DNA of 64,000 nt. Origin: Pirellulaceae bacterium. GTDB taxonomy: Bacteria; Planctomycetota; Planctomycetia; Pirellulales; Pirellulaceae. A model generated the notes under the pieces. It had not been told where the DNA came from, did no database searches, and was given only the letters and a program-made list of their open reading frames with translations. Position numbers and translations under genes: made by a program. The DNA is taken from the NCBI GenBank assembly GCA_029243025.1, contig JAQWSU010000045.1, positions 868,001 to 932,000 of the forward strand, given 5' to 3'. The first letter of the stretch is position 1, and each line of letters starts with the position of its first letter. Positions 10,699 through 20,289 of this stretch are shown piece after piece.

Positions 10699-11493
10699 AT
10701 GAACACCTTACCCCGCAAGATTTGCGGAATCGCAATCATCGCATTATTCGCACATCCGGCAGCGAGTGCTGAACCGACGTCGACAAAGCCAGCTCGCAAG
10801 CTTGTGAAGTTACCTGGCATTGTGATCGACTTTGAGCAACGCTGTGTGGATCTTGAAGCAACTATTTGTCTCGAAAATGGATTGCTTGAACTGATCGCTT
10901 GTACGAAGGGCAGTAAGGAGCACGAATCGATTGTGACAGTAGCTGCTCGAGCCATGCACATCCATACGGCATTGCTTGCGATCGGAGCCAACAACGGTCA
11001 TCCTGCGATGCGAAAGCTAATGGGCGAACAGGAAAAACGCTGGGTCCATATCCCGCCAAGTGGTGATCTGATCGAGGTATTTTTGGTGGTCACGAACAAG
11101 GACGGCGTATCGATCGATCGACCGATCAACGATTTCGTTGTCCGATCCAATCAGCGAATTGATGAGGTAGATGGAACTGTCATCGTTGCCACTGGGGAGA
11201 CGACCGATCACAAAAACGACAACTCGGATCGATTGCCTTCGACGTTTCTGTTCGCCGGGTCCCAGCTGAAAGGGAAAGGTTCCGGACCACGGCAATATTT
11301 AGCAGACACGAGCGGCAATCTGATTTCGATTGCCACATTTGGAGACGAGCTCCTCTGCCTCCCGTTCCATCAGACTCGGGACAATGACGCATTGATGTGG
11401 CGAATCAAACCAGACAGCTTGCCAAAATTTGGGACGAAAGTCACGCTTCGCTTACGACCTCAGAGAAATCAAAGAATCGGATCCGACGAATGA
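10699..11493 (+). CDS. Secreted YdjY-domain protein
   Basis: A 264-residue protein starting at ATG 10699, where a signal peptide begins (MNTLPRKICGIAIIALFA, cleavage after ASA). The mature part opens with KLPGIVIDFEQRCVDLEATI and continues ELIACTKGSKEHESIVTV, the pattern of the planctomycete YdjY domain, a small beta-rich extracytoplasmic domain of unknown function. No catalytic motif is visible. Its TGA stop overlaps the ATG of the DUF6288 gene as ATGA (11490-11493), which implies translational coupling. It is thus probably the first gene of an operon with DUF6288 and the esterase. No strong Shine-Dalgarno precedes the chosen ATG. Confidence 0.8.
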   Translation: MNTLPRKICGIAIIALFAHPAASAEPTSTKPARKLVKLPGIVIDFEQRCVDLEATICLENGLLELIACTKGSKEHESIVTVAARAMHIHTALLAIGANNGHPAMRKLMGEQEKRWVHIPPSGDLIEVFLVVTNKDGVSIDRPINDFVVRSNQRIDEVDGTVIVATGETTDHKNDNSDRLPSTFLFAGSQLKGKGSGPRQYLADTSGNLISIATFGDELLCLPFHQTRDNDALMWRIKPDSLPKFGTKVTLRLRPQRNQRIGSDE

Positions 11494-14400
11494 CAGTTCG
11501 ATCTACGCTGATTACGATCATGCTGCTGATTGGCATTGGTTCCGCAGCGGGTGAATCGTTTTACGAAAGACCGGCAATTTTCTCGACCCGCCCAAACGAG
11601 ACGAAGTCGCTTCAAAGCATCAAGCGATTTGGCCCGGTGGGTATCGGAATCGACCTCATTCCACCTGCCTTCGTGATGCGAATCTCCCACATCGAGGAAG
11701 GCTCTCCGGCCGCCGCAACCGGTAAGCTGTCAAAAGGTCAGATCATTAAGTCGATCAACGGGCAAGCCCTGGCCAATATCGACCCTCGCATTCAATTAGG
11801 CCAAATCCTCGCTAAGGCAGAAGCCACCGACGGGAAAATAAGGATTGTTGTTAAAGATCAAGCCGAACCCATCATGGTCAGCATCCCTATCCTTGGTTCC
11901 TACAGTGACACATGGCCACTGAATTGCCCCAAGTCCGACAAGATCGTGCGACAAGTCGCGGATTACCTCGCGACACCAAAATCCAACAAGGGCATCGCCG
12001 ATATCGGAATGTTATTTCTGCTCTCAACGGGTGAGGAGCAGGATCTGAAGATCGCGCACGAATGGGCTCGAAAGGTAACAGCACCGCGTTATCCCTGGTA
12101 TCTTGGCTACGGCGGAATTCCGCTTTGCGAATGTTATCTTCGAACAGGTGACCAAGAGATCCTCAACAACATTCAGCAATGGGTCGACAACGCGGTCAAG
12201 ACCCAGTACCTCGACGGCTGGATCGGCCGAGGTGGTGTAAGTGCCTCTTACGGAAACGGACACCTCAATGCAGCCGGCACATCGGTGGTCACCTTCCTGC
12301 TATTGGCAAAAGAATGTGGCGCTGAAGTGCCCGATCACGCCCTCATGGGTGCGCTGGTTCACTTTTATCGTTATGCCGGTCGCGGCTCGAATCCCTACGG
12401 TGACCACCGGACTGAGGTTGGATTTGTCGACAATGGCAAAAACGGGAAACTGGCCTTCGCCATGGCTGCCGCCGCGGCGTTAACGCCGGACGGTGAAGAT
12501 TCGGTCTACGCTGCGGCGCGCGACGTCTGTGCCATGCCTAGCTTCTACACCACCGCATTCATGCTCCACGGTCACACCGGCGGTGGCATTGGTGAAATCT
12601 GGCGTAGCGCAGCCATGGGACTGCTGCATGAAAGGAAGCCAGAGCAGTATCGTGAATTTATGGACAACCGCCAATGGCATTACGACCTGTCCCGACGCTT
12701 TGATGGTTCGTTCGGCATTCTTGGCGGGAGTGGCTACGACAAAGAATTGTGGGGAATTGCTTACCCGCTAACCTATACAATTCCGCGCAGGACGTTGCGT
12801 ATCACCGGCGCACCGCGAACCAAGTTCTCACGACCTTATCAACTACCAAAACAACCTTGGGGTACCCAAGCCGACAATTTATTTCTGTCGCTCAAAGCCG
12901 TTCCCGATGCGGATGGCCACGCGCAGGATCTTTCTGGTGAAACCCTGGCACACGACTCCAGCATGCCATTCCTGAAACGATTCCACCAATCGAACGAGGT
13001 TAGCGATGAACTGATCCGTCAGTACATTCACCACCAGGACCACAACATCCGCTTCGTTGCTGCCAACAAAGCGTTAGGTATCAACAGTGAATACATCGGC
13101 TGGCGAAAACCCGGTGGAAAAGTGCGCGAAGAACTCGTCATCGAATTCCTGACCTCCCAGGATCCGCGCGTGCGCCGAGCAATGTTCATGGCTTTGCACG
13201 AAATCCTTTCGCGGGAAAAACGAACCGAACTGCTCACCCGAGAAGTCTTCGATCTCGCAATTCAAGTCCTCAAGGATCCTGCCGCATCGTGGTCGGTCAA
13301 GGATCCCGCACTTCAGGTAGTGGGTCGAGCTCCAGCGGACTGGGTCGTATCGCACGTCGATCATCTGATTTCTTTCCTTCAACAGGAAGACTGGTGGTTG
13401 CAGAATGCCGCGTTGACGGCGCTTACCCCCGTGGTTGCGGACGAACGTTGTTATCGAAAGGTGCTCCCTGCAATCGGCGAACTTGTCAGGGGCAACCAAC
13501 GCACGGCCCTCACCACCGGCTTGTTGCCTGCTATCCGTGCGAAGATCAGGGCAGCCAGTCCGGCAGTGCACCAGTTGGCCACAGAAACCCTCAAGGAAAC
13601 CTACACCGGCTATACCGGCGTAAGAACCGCACCCGGCGGGCAAGACATTTCCTCTACCTACGACTCGCATCTGGAATTCATTGCCGCCTCTCTGGCCGAT
13701 GTGCCAGGTGGATTGGATGTGCTCTACGAGATCGCAAGGGAACGTTTTCCGCATGAGATTCTACCGTACAAACAGTTCTTCCTCAGCGCTGACCCCGACC
13801 AATTTGGCCCCAAACTTCGGCAAGCCATCGTTCCTATCATTCAGGAAGAATTGATTCCCGAATTTGTCGGCAAGAATCGGGAGTTACTACGAAAACTAGC
13901 GACCGTCGAATCGCAGTCGGGCTATCCGGGCAGTCACCGCGATCAGATTTCACAACTTGTTGCACTCTACAAGAGAGCGGGGCTGGACGAATTCGACTGG
14001 CACATCTTCGCCGATCTGCGACAGGCGGAATGGTCGTATCATTCGTTCGAACCGATCGCCACCGAACAGATACCTTTCGATCAACTCATCACGCGTTACC
14101 GTCCGGTCACTCTGCCCCGAGGTATGGAGAACTGGTACGCTCCAGCATTCGATCCGGCTGTGGCCAATTGGAAGACAGGAAAGAGCCCCTTTGCCCACTT
14201 CCAGGGAAAACTTCCTCAACACCCGATTCACAAGTGCTCGTCTACCTGCACCGGACCGAACTGCTATGGCGGCACCAAAGCGAATACGCTCTGGGAAAAA
14301 GAAGTTCTACTTCTGCGCGCTAGCCCCACCATTCCACCACTGAAAGACGGTCATCGCTATCGAATTCGCATCCATGATGGCAACCATGTCGGCTCCGGCG

Positions 14401-15104
14401 GTGGACATATCATCTATATCAACGGCCGTCCGTTGGTCGAAACAAAAACCTGCAACGGACGTGGCTCGGGAGGGCAACCCAAAGGATCCTTCATCACTCG
14501 AGAATTCCTCGATGACTTCCAAGGCGGCCAAGTCACGATCGCAGTTAAAACATTCCTCCGATTCAACGACAAATACAAGGTCAAGCCGAGCGCTCGCATT
14601 CCGCAAGGCAAGTTCAGCCTGCACATTGAGGAGATGAAACTGCCACCGATGAGCGACGATCTGGTTATCAAGTCAGCAACCATTGTTCCCATGCGGTGCT
14701 CCGAATGGCAGGCCGTACAGGATCCCGACAATCGAGAATTGCAGCCAGACGATTACTTGTTTCGCTGGGACGGCAAGTTCCACGCCAACGCACGGATGTT
14801 AGGCAGTTGGAAGCTTGTCACCAAGGTACCAGAAATCATCAATTTCGATGCGTCAAAACCAACAAAACCCCGGCGTCCGCTTTTTTCCGAGATGACCTTG
14901 AAGGATGGGGGCGAGACTAACCAGCCAACCTGGATTTGGTCCGGTGACCGTCTGATGGATCTAACGCGTTTCCAAGCACTAAGAATGCATCTGAAAACAG
15001 TCGGGAATACCGACTACCTGTTCGTCGAAGCAGGTGGCTTCAGCGAAAGACAAAAACTCGATTGGAAATCACCGTGGCTTGTATTGAAGAAGTCACTCGA
15101 CTAA
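11490..15104 (+). CDS. DUF6288/PDZ secreted protein with HEAT region and C-terminal module shared with its neighbour
   Basis: A 1204-residue protein starting at ATG 11490, inside the stop of the YdjY gene. Residues 1-22 are a signal peptide (TLITIMLLIGIGSAAG). Residues about 45-135 are PDZ-like (GPVGIGIDL, IEEGSPAAATGKLSKGQII). Residues about 145-470 match DUF6288, with Gly/Tyr-rich segments such as GWIGRGGVSASYGNGHLN that suggest an alpha/alpha-toroid. Residues about 500-800 are helical and HEAT-like. Residues about 830-1055 form a module (FDWH, NWYAPAFD, a loop with Cys in KCSSTCTGPNCYGG, HRYRIRIHDG, LHIEEMKLPP) that recurs at the end of the next protein. About 145 further residues follow. 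The role is probably binding or processing an extracellular polymer; no enzymatic residues can be named. Confidence 0.82.
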   Translation: MTVRSTLITIMLLIGIGSAAGESFYERPAIFSTRPNETKSLQSIKRFGPVGIGIDLIPPAFVMRISHIEEGSPAAATGKLSKGQIIKSINGQALANIDPRIQLGQILAKAEATDGKIRIVVKDQAEPIMVSIPILGSYSDTWPLNCPKSDKIVRQVADYLATPKSNKGIADIGMLFLLSTGEEQDLKIAHEWARKVTAPRYPWYLGYGGIPLCECYLRTGDQEILNNIQQWVDNAVKTQYLDGWIGRGGVSASYGNGHLNAAGTSVVTFLLLAKECGAEVPDHALMGALVHFYRYAGRGSNPYGDHRTEVGFVDNGKNGKLAFAMAAAAALTPDGEDSVYAAARDVCAMPSFYTTAFMLHGHTGGGIGEIWRSAAMGLLHERKPEQYREFMDNRQWHYDLSRRFDGSFGILGGSGYDKELWGIAYPLTYTIPRRTLRITGAPRTKFSRPYQLPKQPWGTQADNLFLSLKAVPDADGHAQDLSGETLAHDSSMPFLKRFHQSNEVSDELIRQYIHHQDHNIRFVAANKALGINSEYIGWRKPGGKVREELVIEFLTSQDPRVRRAMFMALHEILSREKRTELLTREVFDLAIQVLKDPAASWSVKDPALQVVGRAPADWVVSHVDHLISFLQQEDWWLQNAALTALTPVVADERCYRKVLPAIGELVRGNQRTALTTGLLPAIRAKIRAASPAVHQLATETLKETYTGYTGVRTAPGGQDISSTYDSHLEFIAASLADVPGGLDVLYEIARERFPHEILPYKQFFLSADPDQFGPKLRQAIVPIIQEELIPEFVGKNRELLRKLATVESQSGYPGSHRDQISQLVALYKRAGLDEFDWHIFADLRQAEWSYHSFEPIATEQIPFDQLITRYRPVTLPRGMENWYAPAFDPAVANWKTGKSPFAHFQGKLPQHPIHKCSSTCTGPNCYGGTKANTLWEKEVLLLRASPTIPPLKDGHRYRIRIHDGNHVGSGGGHIIYINGRPLVETKTCNGRGSGGQPKGSFITREFLDDFQGGQVTIAVKTFLRFNDKYKVKPSARIPQGKFSLHIEEMKLPPMSDDLVIKSATIVPMRCSEWQAVQDPDNRELQPDDYLFRWDGKFHANARMLGSWKLVTKVPEIINFDASKPTKPRRPLFSEMTLKDGGETNQPTWIWSGDRLMDLTRFQALRMHLKTVGNTDYLFVEAGGFSERQKLDWKSPWLVLKKSLD

Positions 15105-15255
15105 TAAGCCTGTAATCGCTCGGCAGTCAGGGTGATCATCGATGGTGATAAAAAGATTCACCCCGACGGATCGAAGTTTTGCCCTTCCCAAGAATAAAAA
15201 AACTCTCTCCAACACGGATTGAATTCACAGCTTGAAAGCCCGTGCAGAATTTAAC

Positions 15256-17544
15256 ATGAAAACAACAAATCTATTGATTGTCTTCGCCTCGCTGGCATTC
15301 CTTCTTCCCGTTTCTGCGGCAAAGGTGCCATCTCAATTGCCTGATCCCGACGACAAACCGGCTGATGCGACCAAGCCGGTCCAGGTCTACATTCTCGCCG
15401 GCCAGTCCAACATGGTCGGCATGGGCAACCTGCAAGGCGCAAAGAACATCTACAACGGTGTCTACTTCAGCTCGGATCCAGCAGTGCCCGATGGTCCGAT
15501 GACGATCTATCGGGTCGGTAGCTATCGAACCGCGCCATTGCGAATCTATCTGCCAGATGGAACGCGCCATGACGAATCGATCGCTGAGGGACTGCTCGAA
15601 GTACCGCAACAGGGCGTCTATCGTTTTCAATGCGGGTTTGGAGAAAACTCCTATAACCGGCTGCAGGTCGACGGCACAGAAGTCTACCAGCGTCAGCTAG
15701 GCGGCTCACCGATTCAGACAGAACTCAGGCTCGCAGCTGGCAAACGATATCCCTTCAAGATTAGCGGCTTCCAAGCCGAGCCGCCGCGTTTTTGGCTCGA
15801 AAAGACTGACCTGCTGGGAAACGGCGACCTGGAAGCGGTCGCCAAGCGCGAAGGAAAATTTCCCTGGCTGGTCAACTCCGATGGCCAGTGGACAGTCCGA
15901 AAGGATGTTTACTTTCAGGAAGCGCGTATCGCCAAGGAAGGCAAAGGCTCGCCACTCAGTACGAATTCCAATGGCAAGTCAATCGGACCGGAACTGGGCT
16001 TCGGCCATGTATTGGGAACCTTCCATGACGAACAAGTGCTGCTGATCAAAACGGCCATGGGCAACCGTGCACTCGGCTTCGATTTCCGGCCCCCTTCGAG
16101 CGGTCGCACCGATCCGGCCAACAATTTTGAATCGCTCGAGTACAAGCTAATGATCGACGGGGTGCGAAAGACTCTCGAAAACATCAACAAAGTTGTGCCT
16201 GACTACCAGAACCAAGGTTATGAAATCGCAGGCTTTGCCTGGTTCCAAGGACACAAAGACAGTTTCAGCGAAGAGTTAATCAATGAATACGAAAAACATT
16301 TAGTCAATTTGATCAACGATGTCCGCAAGGAGTTCAAGACACCCGATCTACCGGTCGTTGTCGCCACGGTCGGATTTGGTGGACGAAACATGCAGGACAA
16401 ATTCCTGAGGATCTTGGCAGCGCAAATGGCCGTCGGGGATGCAAAGCAACATCCCGAGTACAACGGCACAGTCACTTCCATCGACACGCGAAATTTTTGG
16501 CGCAGCGTCGAGAATTCACCGGCAAACCAAGATTACCACTACAACCGCAATGCCGAGACGTACATGCTGATCGGCGATGCACTTGGACGGGCGATGGTCA
16601 AATTGAAGGGTGGTCAAGCAGAACCTCTGCCGCTGAGGGCATTTCCCGAAGAAGCTAAAACCACGAAGGTAGTCGAGTTATCGGAAGCCGATCAAACACG
16701 GGCTCAACGTGCGCTGCGTCCAATCCTTATCGATGGCATTGCCACGTCGTACGCAGCCAACCCGCGCTATCAAAAATCCCTGTTGGAGGAGATTCGTGGT
16801 GAACGTCCCAAACGTGCAAACCAGTTCTTAAGAGGTTCGATGTATGGATTGTTAAACTGTTATCGAGCTGTAGGAATCAACGATTACGATTGGCACCCAT
16901 TCGGTCCGAATCTGAATCAGGTACAGTGGAACTACTACAGTTTCGATCCCCCAGAAAAACTGGCGACTGACAAAGGTAACCGTTTCCGCGAAGTCACTTA
17001 TCCCGAGGCAATGGCAAATTGGATTGCACCGGAATTCGATGCGGATCAAATTGGCTGGCAGAAAGGAGTTCAACCGTTCGGTCAAATGGATGGTAAATTG
17101 GCAGCGATTTCCGAGAACTGCACGTCTGCCTTTTGCCGCTGCGGTGAAACACCTCGTACGCTCTGGGAAAACGAAGTCTTACTGGTCCGCAGCACGATCA
17201 AAATCCCGCCACTACAAGAGGGGCATCGTTATCGCATCGTGGTGGGTGGCGCCGCCCATGTCAATTCGGGCGAAGGTTTTGCCGTTTACGCTAACGGAAA
17301 ATTACTGGCTCAATCGACGACCGGTGTCGCTGTTCGGCAAGGCGGGCAACCACGTGGTGCCGTGATCTACAACGACGTCCGCGATGCGTTCCAAACCGGT
17401 AAGGTCACCATCGCGGCAATCAGCTTCCTGCGTTACAACCACCCTCGCCATGGCATTCAACCACCTCGCGGTCATCTCACTTTGCAGATTGAAGAGCAAA
17501 AATTGCCCCCCATTGCTGCAGCAAACAAAAGTCAACCAGAATGA
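15256..17544 (+). CDS. Sialate O-acetylesterase (SASA/CE6-like) with inserted beta domain and shared C-terminal module
   Basis: A 762-residue protein from ATG 15256, where the signal peptide begins (MKTTNLLIVFASLAFLL). The SASA core opens with YILAGQSNMVGMG (nucleophile Ser in GQSN, near residue 55). The core continues after an insertion at about residues 70-200, whose pattern (GVYRFQCGFGENSYNRLQVDG, then FWLEKTDLLG) resembles a PA14-like carbohydrate-binding domain. The core ends with DYHYNRNAETYMLIGDALG, whose His is the likely catalytic base. Residues 540-755 are the same module seen at 830-1055 of the preceding protein. The family removes O-acetyl groups from sialic acids or xylan-type polysaccharides, so the target is probably an acetylated extracellular glycan. 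A 151-base gap with an imperfect GGGTGA...TCACCC hairpin separates it from the DUF6288 gene. Confidence 0.85.
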   Translation: MKTTNLLIVFASLAFLLPVSAAKVPSQLPDPDDKPADATKPVQVYILAGQSNMVGMGNLQGAKNIYNGVYFSSDPAVPDGPMTIYRVGSYRTAPLRIYLPDGTRHDESIAEGLLEVPQQGVYRFQCGFGENSYNRLQVDGTEVYQRQLGGSPIQTELRLAAGKRYPFKISGFQAEPPRFWLEKTDLLGNGDLEAVAKREGKFPWLVNSDGQWTVRKDVYFQEARIAKEGKGSPLSTNSNGKSIGPELGFGHVLGTFHDEQVLLIKTAMGNRALGFDFRPPSSGRTDPANNFESLEYKLMIDGVRKTLENINKVVPDYQNQGYEIAGFAWFQGHKDSFSEELINEYEKHLVNLINDVRKEFKTPDLPVVVATVGFGGRNMQDKFLRILAAQMAVGDAKQHPEYNGTVTSIDTRNFWRSVENSPANQDYHYNRNAETYMLIGDALGRAMVKLKGGQAEPLPLRAFPEEAKTTKVVELSEADQTRAQRALRPILIDGIATSYAANPRYQKSLLEEIRGERPKRANQFLRGSMYGLLNCYRAVGINDYDWHPFGPNLNQVQWNYYSFDPPEKLATDKGNRFREVTYPEAMANWIAPEFDADQIGWQKGVQPFGQMDGKLAAISENCTSAFCRCGETPRTLWENEVLLVRSTIKIPPLQEGHRYRIVVGGAAHVNSGEGFAVYANGKLLAQSTTGVAVRQGGQPRGAVIYNDVRDAFQTGKVTIAAISFLRYNHPRHGIQPPRGHLTLQIEEQKLPPIAAANKSQPE

Positions 17545-17886
17545 TTGTACGCCACTCAACCGGGCGGGCTTTCGTTGAGCAGCAGTGTGATTCGACAACC
17601 AATCGGAGCCAACGTGACGGAGCCAACGTGACGGAGCATCCGACGATGGCTGCCGAACTGGTTGACTCGTCGATTGTCTCACAAGTGCCATCAAACAATC
17701 AGCCACCATCAACATGGCCCAACATTTGGCAGCCATGAACAAATTCCGAGCAACGTCCAGTTCGAGGCACCAGTGGCGAAACCAGTTTTCGCAAAGCGTC
17801 TGCAAATGGATCCATCCTGCCTCGACCTTTCCTGTTCCACAGTTGTCGGTTCGATCTGTCAACGAGAACGGCACTTGTCGCCAAAA
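17545..17886. other. Convergent intergenic region with a 14-bp tandem duplication
   Basis: These 342 bases lie between the convergent esterase and CotH genes. A perfect 14-bp tandem duplication (CGGAGCCAACGTGA) covers 17604-17631. No hairpin with a T-run was recognised, although transcription from both sides must end here. Short frames in it are not supported as genes. Confidence 0.5.
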
Positions 17887-20289
17887 CTACTTAAATCGTT
17901 GATTGGGTTTGCCTGGAGTCGGCGTCAGCTCACACCATGTTTCGCGCGAGTTATCCAGCCACCCGGACGAAACATCTGTCTTTTGCGCGTCGAACTCGAC
18001 TTTATCGACGAGCGTTTCGCCTGAGACCAATGAGACCGACTCACCTTTTGAAGACAGCTTGAAGTTCGCGTGGAGCCCCGCATCGCTTCCATCTTCATCT
18101 GCCCAGATAACAAGATATCGTCCGGCTTCTAAAACGGTACCGTTTGGAATTCGCCACTTGAACATGTTCGTCGGATCATCGCTCAAATACATGCCAGACA
18201 GATCGACTCTGTCGTCGCCATAATTGACCAACTCAATCCAATCTTCGTGGTCGCCCTGGGGATCTTTACTGCTTTTCTTATTGGAGGCTAAGAGTTCGCT
18301 AATCGCGATGGAAGGTTTTGGCCCGTTTGTCGTCACGGCTGGCGGTGCGAATCTGTCGGGATCAATTTCAATGCTGTCAACTCGCTTGATCTCATCATGA
18401 TTCAGTAGAAATTCTCGACGCTCCTTCAAGGAAGTGTAGAGGCTGGGACTTGGCCGTCCATTCGGATCAGAGTTCCCACTCGACATCGAAACGAAAGCAT
18501 CGAAGCTAGTCAGCTTGCGAGTGTCTGCCTTCACTTCATCGAACAGCAGCTCTCGATAACCCTCAATGACCGGTCCAATTATCTCGACGTCTAATTTTTT
18601 CTCGGCAATTGCTCGTATGTACTGCAAATACTTCTGGCGGTACGCCGGCACGGCCAAGATCTTACTCCGCAACGGCATTCGATCACTGTCGATACCTACC
18701 AAAGGATCAAGCGTCGCATCGCCGTGTCCTGGACCTCCGCCTCCACCTCGACGACCTCCTCGAGAGCCACCGCGTCGCCGATCGCCACGTTCCGCCGGTC
18801 CTCTGAAATCATTCCGCCGCTCTTCGCCCAATTCCCCAGGCCGACCATTATCGAAGTCCGGAGGAGGACCAAAACCTGGGGGAGGCCCAAAACCTGGAGG
18901 AGGACCAAAACCTGGGGGAGGCCCGAAACCCGGACGCTCGCCACCCGGGCGGCGTCCGCGCGGACCGCGTGTCACAAAGGCTTCGTTCATATCGTGAGGT
19001 ATAACATGAAAGACTCCGGCCGAATCAAGAAACAAGTTATAGTCGCTGGCCCTTGTCCAATAACCGTCGCTATTTACCAGCGCAACATCCATCGCCAAGA
19101 AACGCAATAAGCCATCCACATTCAGAATCGGCTCGATTGCTTCAGACAGTTCTGAGCTCGGTGTTTCGTTCAGTAGCTTGCACAAATTGACGAGTGCACG
19201 CCATGACTTCTCTTTGTCTTTCGACTTAATCTCGAACCGTTGCTTATAACCTTCGAGTTGATCACCCAGGTACCGCAAGCCACCATCGGCTCCGGGACTA
19301 CCTGGCACTTTCCAGCGAGCCCCCGACGAATTTCGATAGTGTTCCTTCAAAAAGTCTTTGTTGAACTGTTGCACATTACTGTAGATCCCCCAACTTTCAC
19401 CATTGATGACGACCTTGACAAAGTTCGCTTGGGGAGCAGGAAGAAAATCTTGCGCAACGAACGAGTAGAGAGCGCTGCTCATCATTGACGAATCGCCATT
19501 GCAATTAAGCAGGTTAAGAGTCTTGTATCCGTACAATCGTTGATCGGAATCGACAAGGTCCATCGAAAGATTGAGTGAACGTTTTAGACCGGCCGATAGG
19601 TGACTGAAGGACGATTGGCCACGAAAGCTTAGCCCAACCATCGGATACGTCTTCCCGTCAACGATGACGGTTGCGGGCATCTCAACATCGGTGTGTTTCA
19701 GAGCAGCCATTTCCTCTTCCCAGTTATCAGAATCAAACTGGATGAAGAGTGTTCGCAGGACCGCCGGATCATAGAGTGCCTGGTCGGGATAGACTTCCAC
19801 CTGATCGGGAGCGACCTTCGGGCCCGGTCGCCCCGGTTCGCGTGCTCCACCGCGTGGACCTCGGCTTGGCCTTCGTCGACTGTTGGCGTTAGAGGCCTCA
19901 ACTTCCTTCAATGCCGATTGACGTTCCGCAGCATCAAGATAACCGCTGCCATCTTTGTCGTGTTTTTCTAGCAGTTTCAATTCTGGTCGATTTGGCCCCA
20001 TTCCGCCGCCTCGCCTCCCACCCGGACCAGCGGGAGGAAAATCCGGAACTAATTCGTCAGAGCTAAGGGCCCCGTCCTGGTCTTTGTCCAACGTCCGCAA
20101 GAAATCAGAAACCTTCTCGATTTCTGCCTCCGACAAGGCCCCATCACGATCCGTATCAAGTGCCTGATAAATGAAGTCAGGCCGAGCTCTCGATCGATTA
20201 AACGGCCCTTCTGATCCGTTCAGCTGCGCATAAATCCATTGTCCACAGAGGACTACTAAAAGCGCCACAACGGTAAGCAATCTGCGCAT
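17887..20289 (-). CDS. Secreted CotH-type kinase with EF-hands and C-terminal lamin-tail domain
   Basis: An 800-residue protein. ATG 20289 is preferred over the upstream GTG at 20304, because GGAG lies about 10 bases ahead and the signal peptide starts there (MRRLLTVVALLVVL). Three EF-hand loops follow near residues 43-130 (DTDRDGALSEAE, DKDQDGALSSDE, DKDGSGYLDAAE). The CotH kinase domain spans about 180-440 (GLSFRGQSSFS, FVKVVINGESWGIYSNVQQF, VIPHDMNEAFV). A Gly/Pro/Arg-rich linker contains four GFGPPP repeats (18860-18931). The C-terminal 120 residues look like a lamin-tail domain (AISELLASN, DWIELVNYGDDRVDLSGMYL). CotH proteins are atypical secreted kinases of spore coats; in planctomycetes the target is unknown. 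It appears monocistronic. Confidence 0.88.
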   Translation of the reverse strand: MRRLLTVVALLVVLCGQWIYAQLNGSEGPFNRSRARPDFIYQALDTDRDGALSEAEIEKVSDFLRTLDKDQDGALSSDELVPDFPPAGPGGRRGGGMGPNRPELKLLEKHDKDGSGYLDAAERQSALKEVEASNANSRRRPSRGPRGGAREPGRPGPKVAPDQVEVYPDQALYDPAVLRTLFIQFDSDNWEEEMAALKHTDVEMPATVIVDGKTYPMVGLSFRGQSSFSHLSAGLKRSLNLSMDLVDSDQRLYGYKTLNLLNCNGDSSMMSSALYSFVAQDFLPAPQANFVKVVINGESWGIYSNVQQFNKDFLKEHYRNSSGARWKVPGSPGADGGLRYLGDQLEGYKQRFEIKSKDKEKSWRALVNLCKLLNETPSSELSEAIEPILNVDGLLRFLAMDVALVNSDGYWTRASDYNLFLDSAGVFHVIPHDMNEAFVTRGPRGRRPGGERPGFGPPPGFGPPPGFGPPPGFGPPPDFDNGRPGELGEERRNDFRGPAERGDRRRGGSRGGRRGGGGGPGHGDATLDPLVGIDSDRMPLRSKILAVPAYRQKYLQYIRAIAEKKLDVEIIGPVIEGYRELLFDEVKADTRKLTSFDAFVSMSSGNSDPNGRPSPSLYTSLKERREFLLNHDEIKRVDSIEIDPDRFAPPAVTTNGPKPSIAISELLASNKKSSKDPQGDHEDWIELVNYGDDRVDLSGMYLSDDPTNMFKWRIPNGTVLEAGRYLVIWADEDGSDAGLHANFKLSSKGESVSLVSGETLVDKVEFDAQKTDVSSGWLDNSRETWCELTPTPGKPNQRFK
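18860..18931. repeat. Coding tandem repeat, 18-bp units in the CotH linker
   Basis: Four 18-bp units, arranged as two nearly identical 36-bp copies, encode Pro-Gly-Phe-Gly-Pro-Pro repeats. The length is a multiple of three, so copy-number change would keep the frame. Confidence 0.85.

Noticed and set aside
13074-13754. 226-codon minus frame opposite the DUF6288 gene
   Set aside because: It is antisense to a well-supported coding region, is rich in Cys/Arg/Gly, and has no domain.
17302-17874. 190-codon minus frame overlapping the end of the esterase
   Set aside because: Half of it is antisense to the shared C-terminal module; no domain or start signal.
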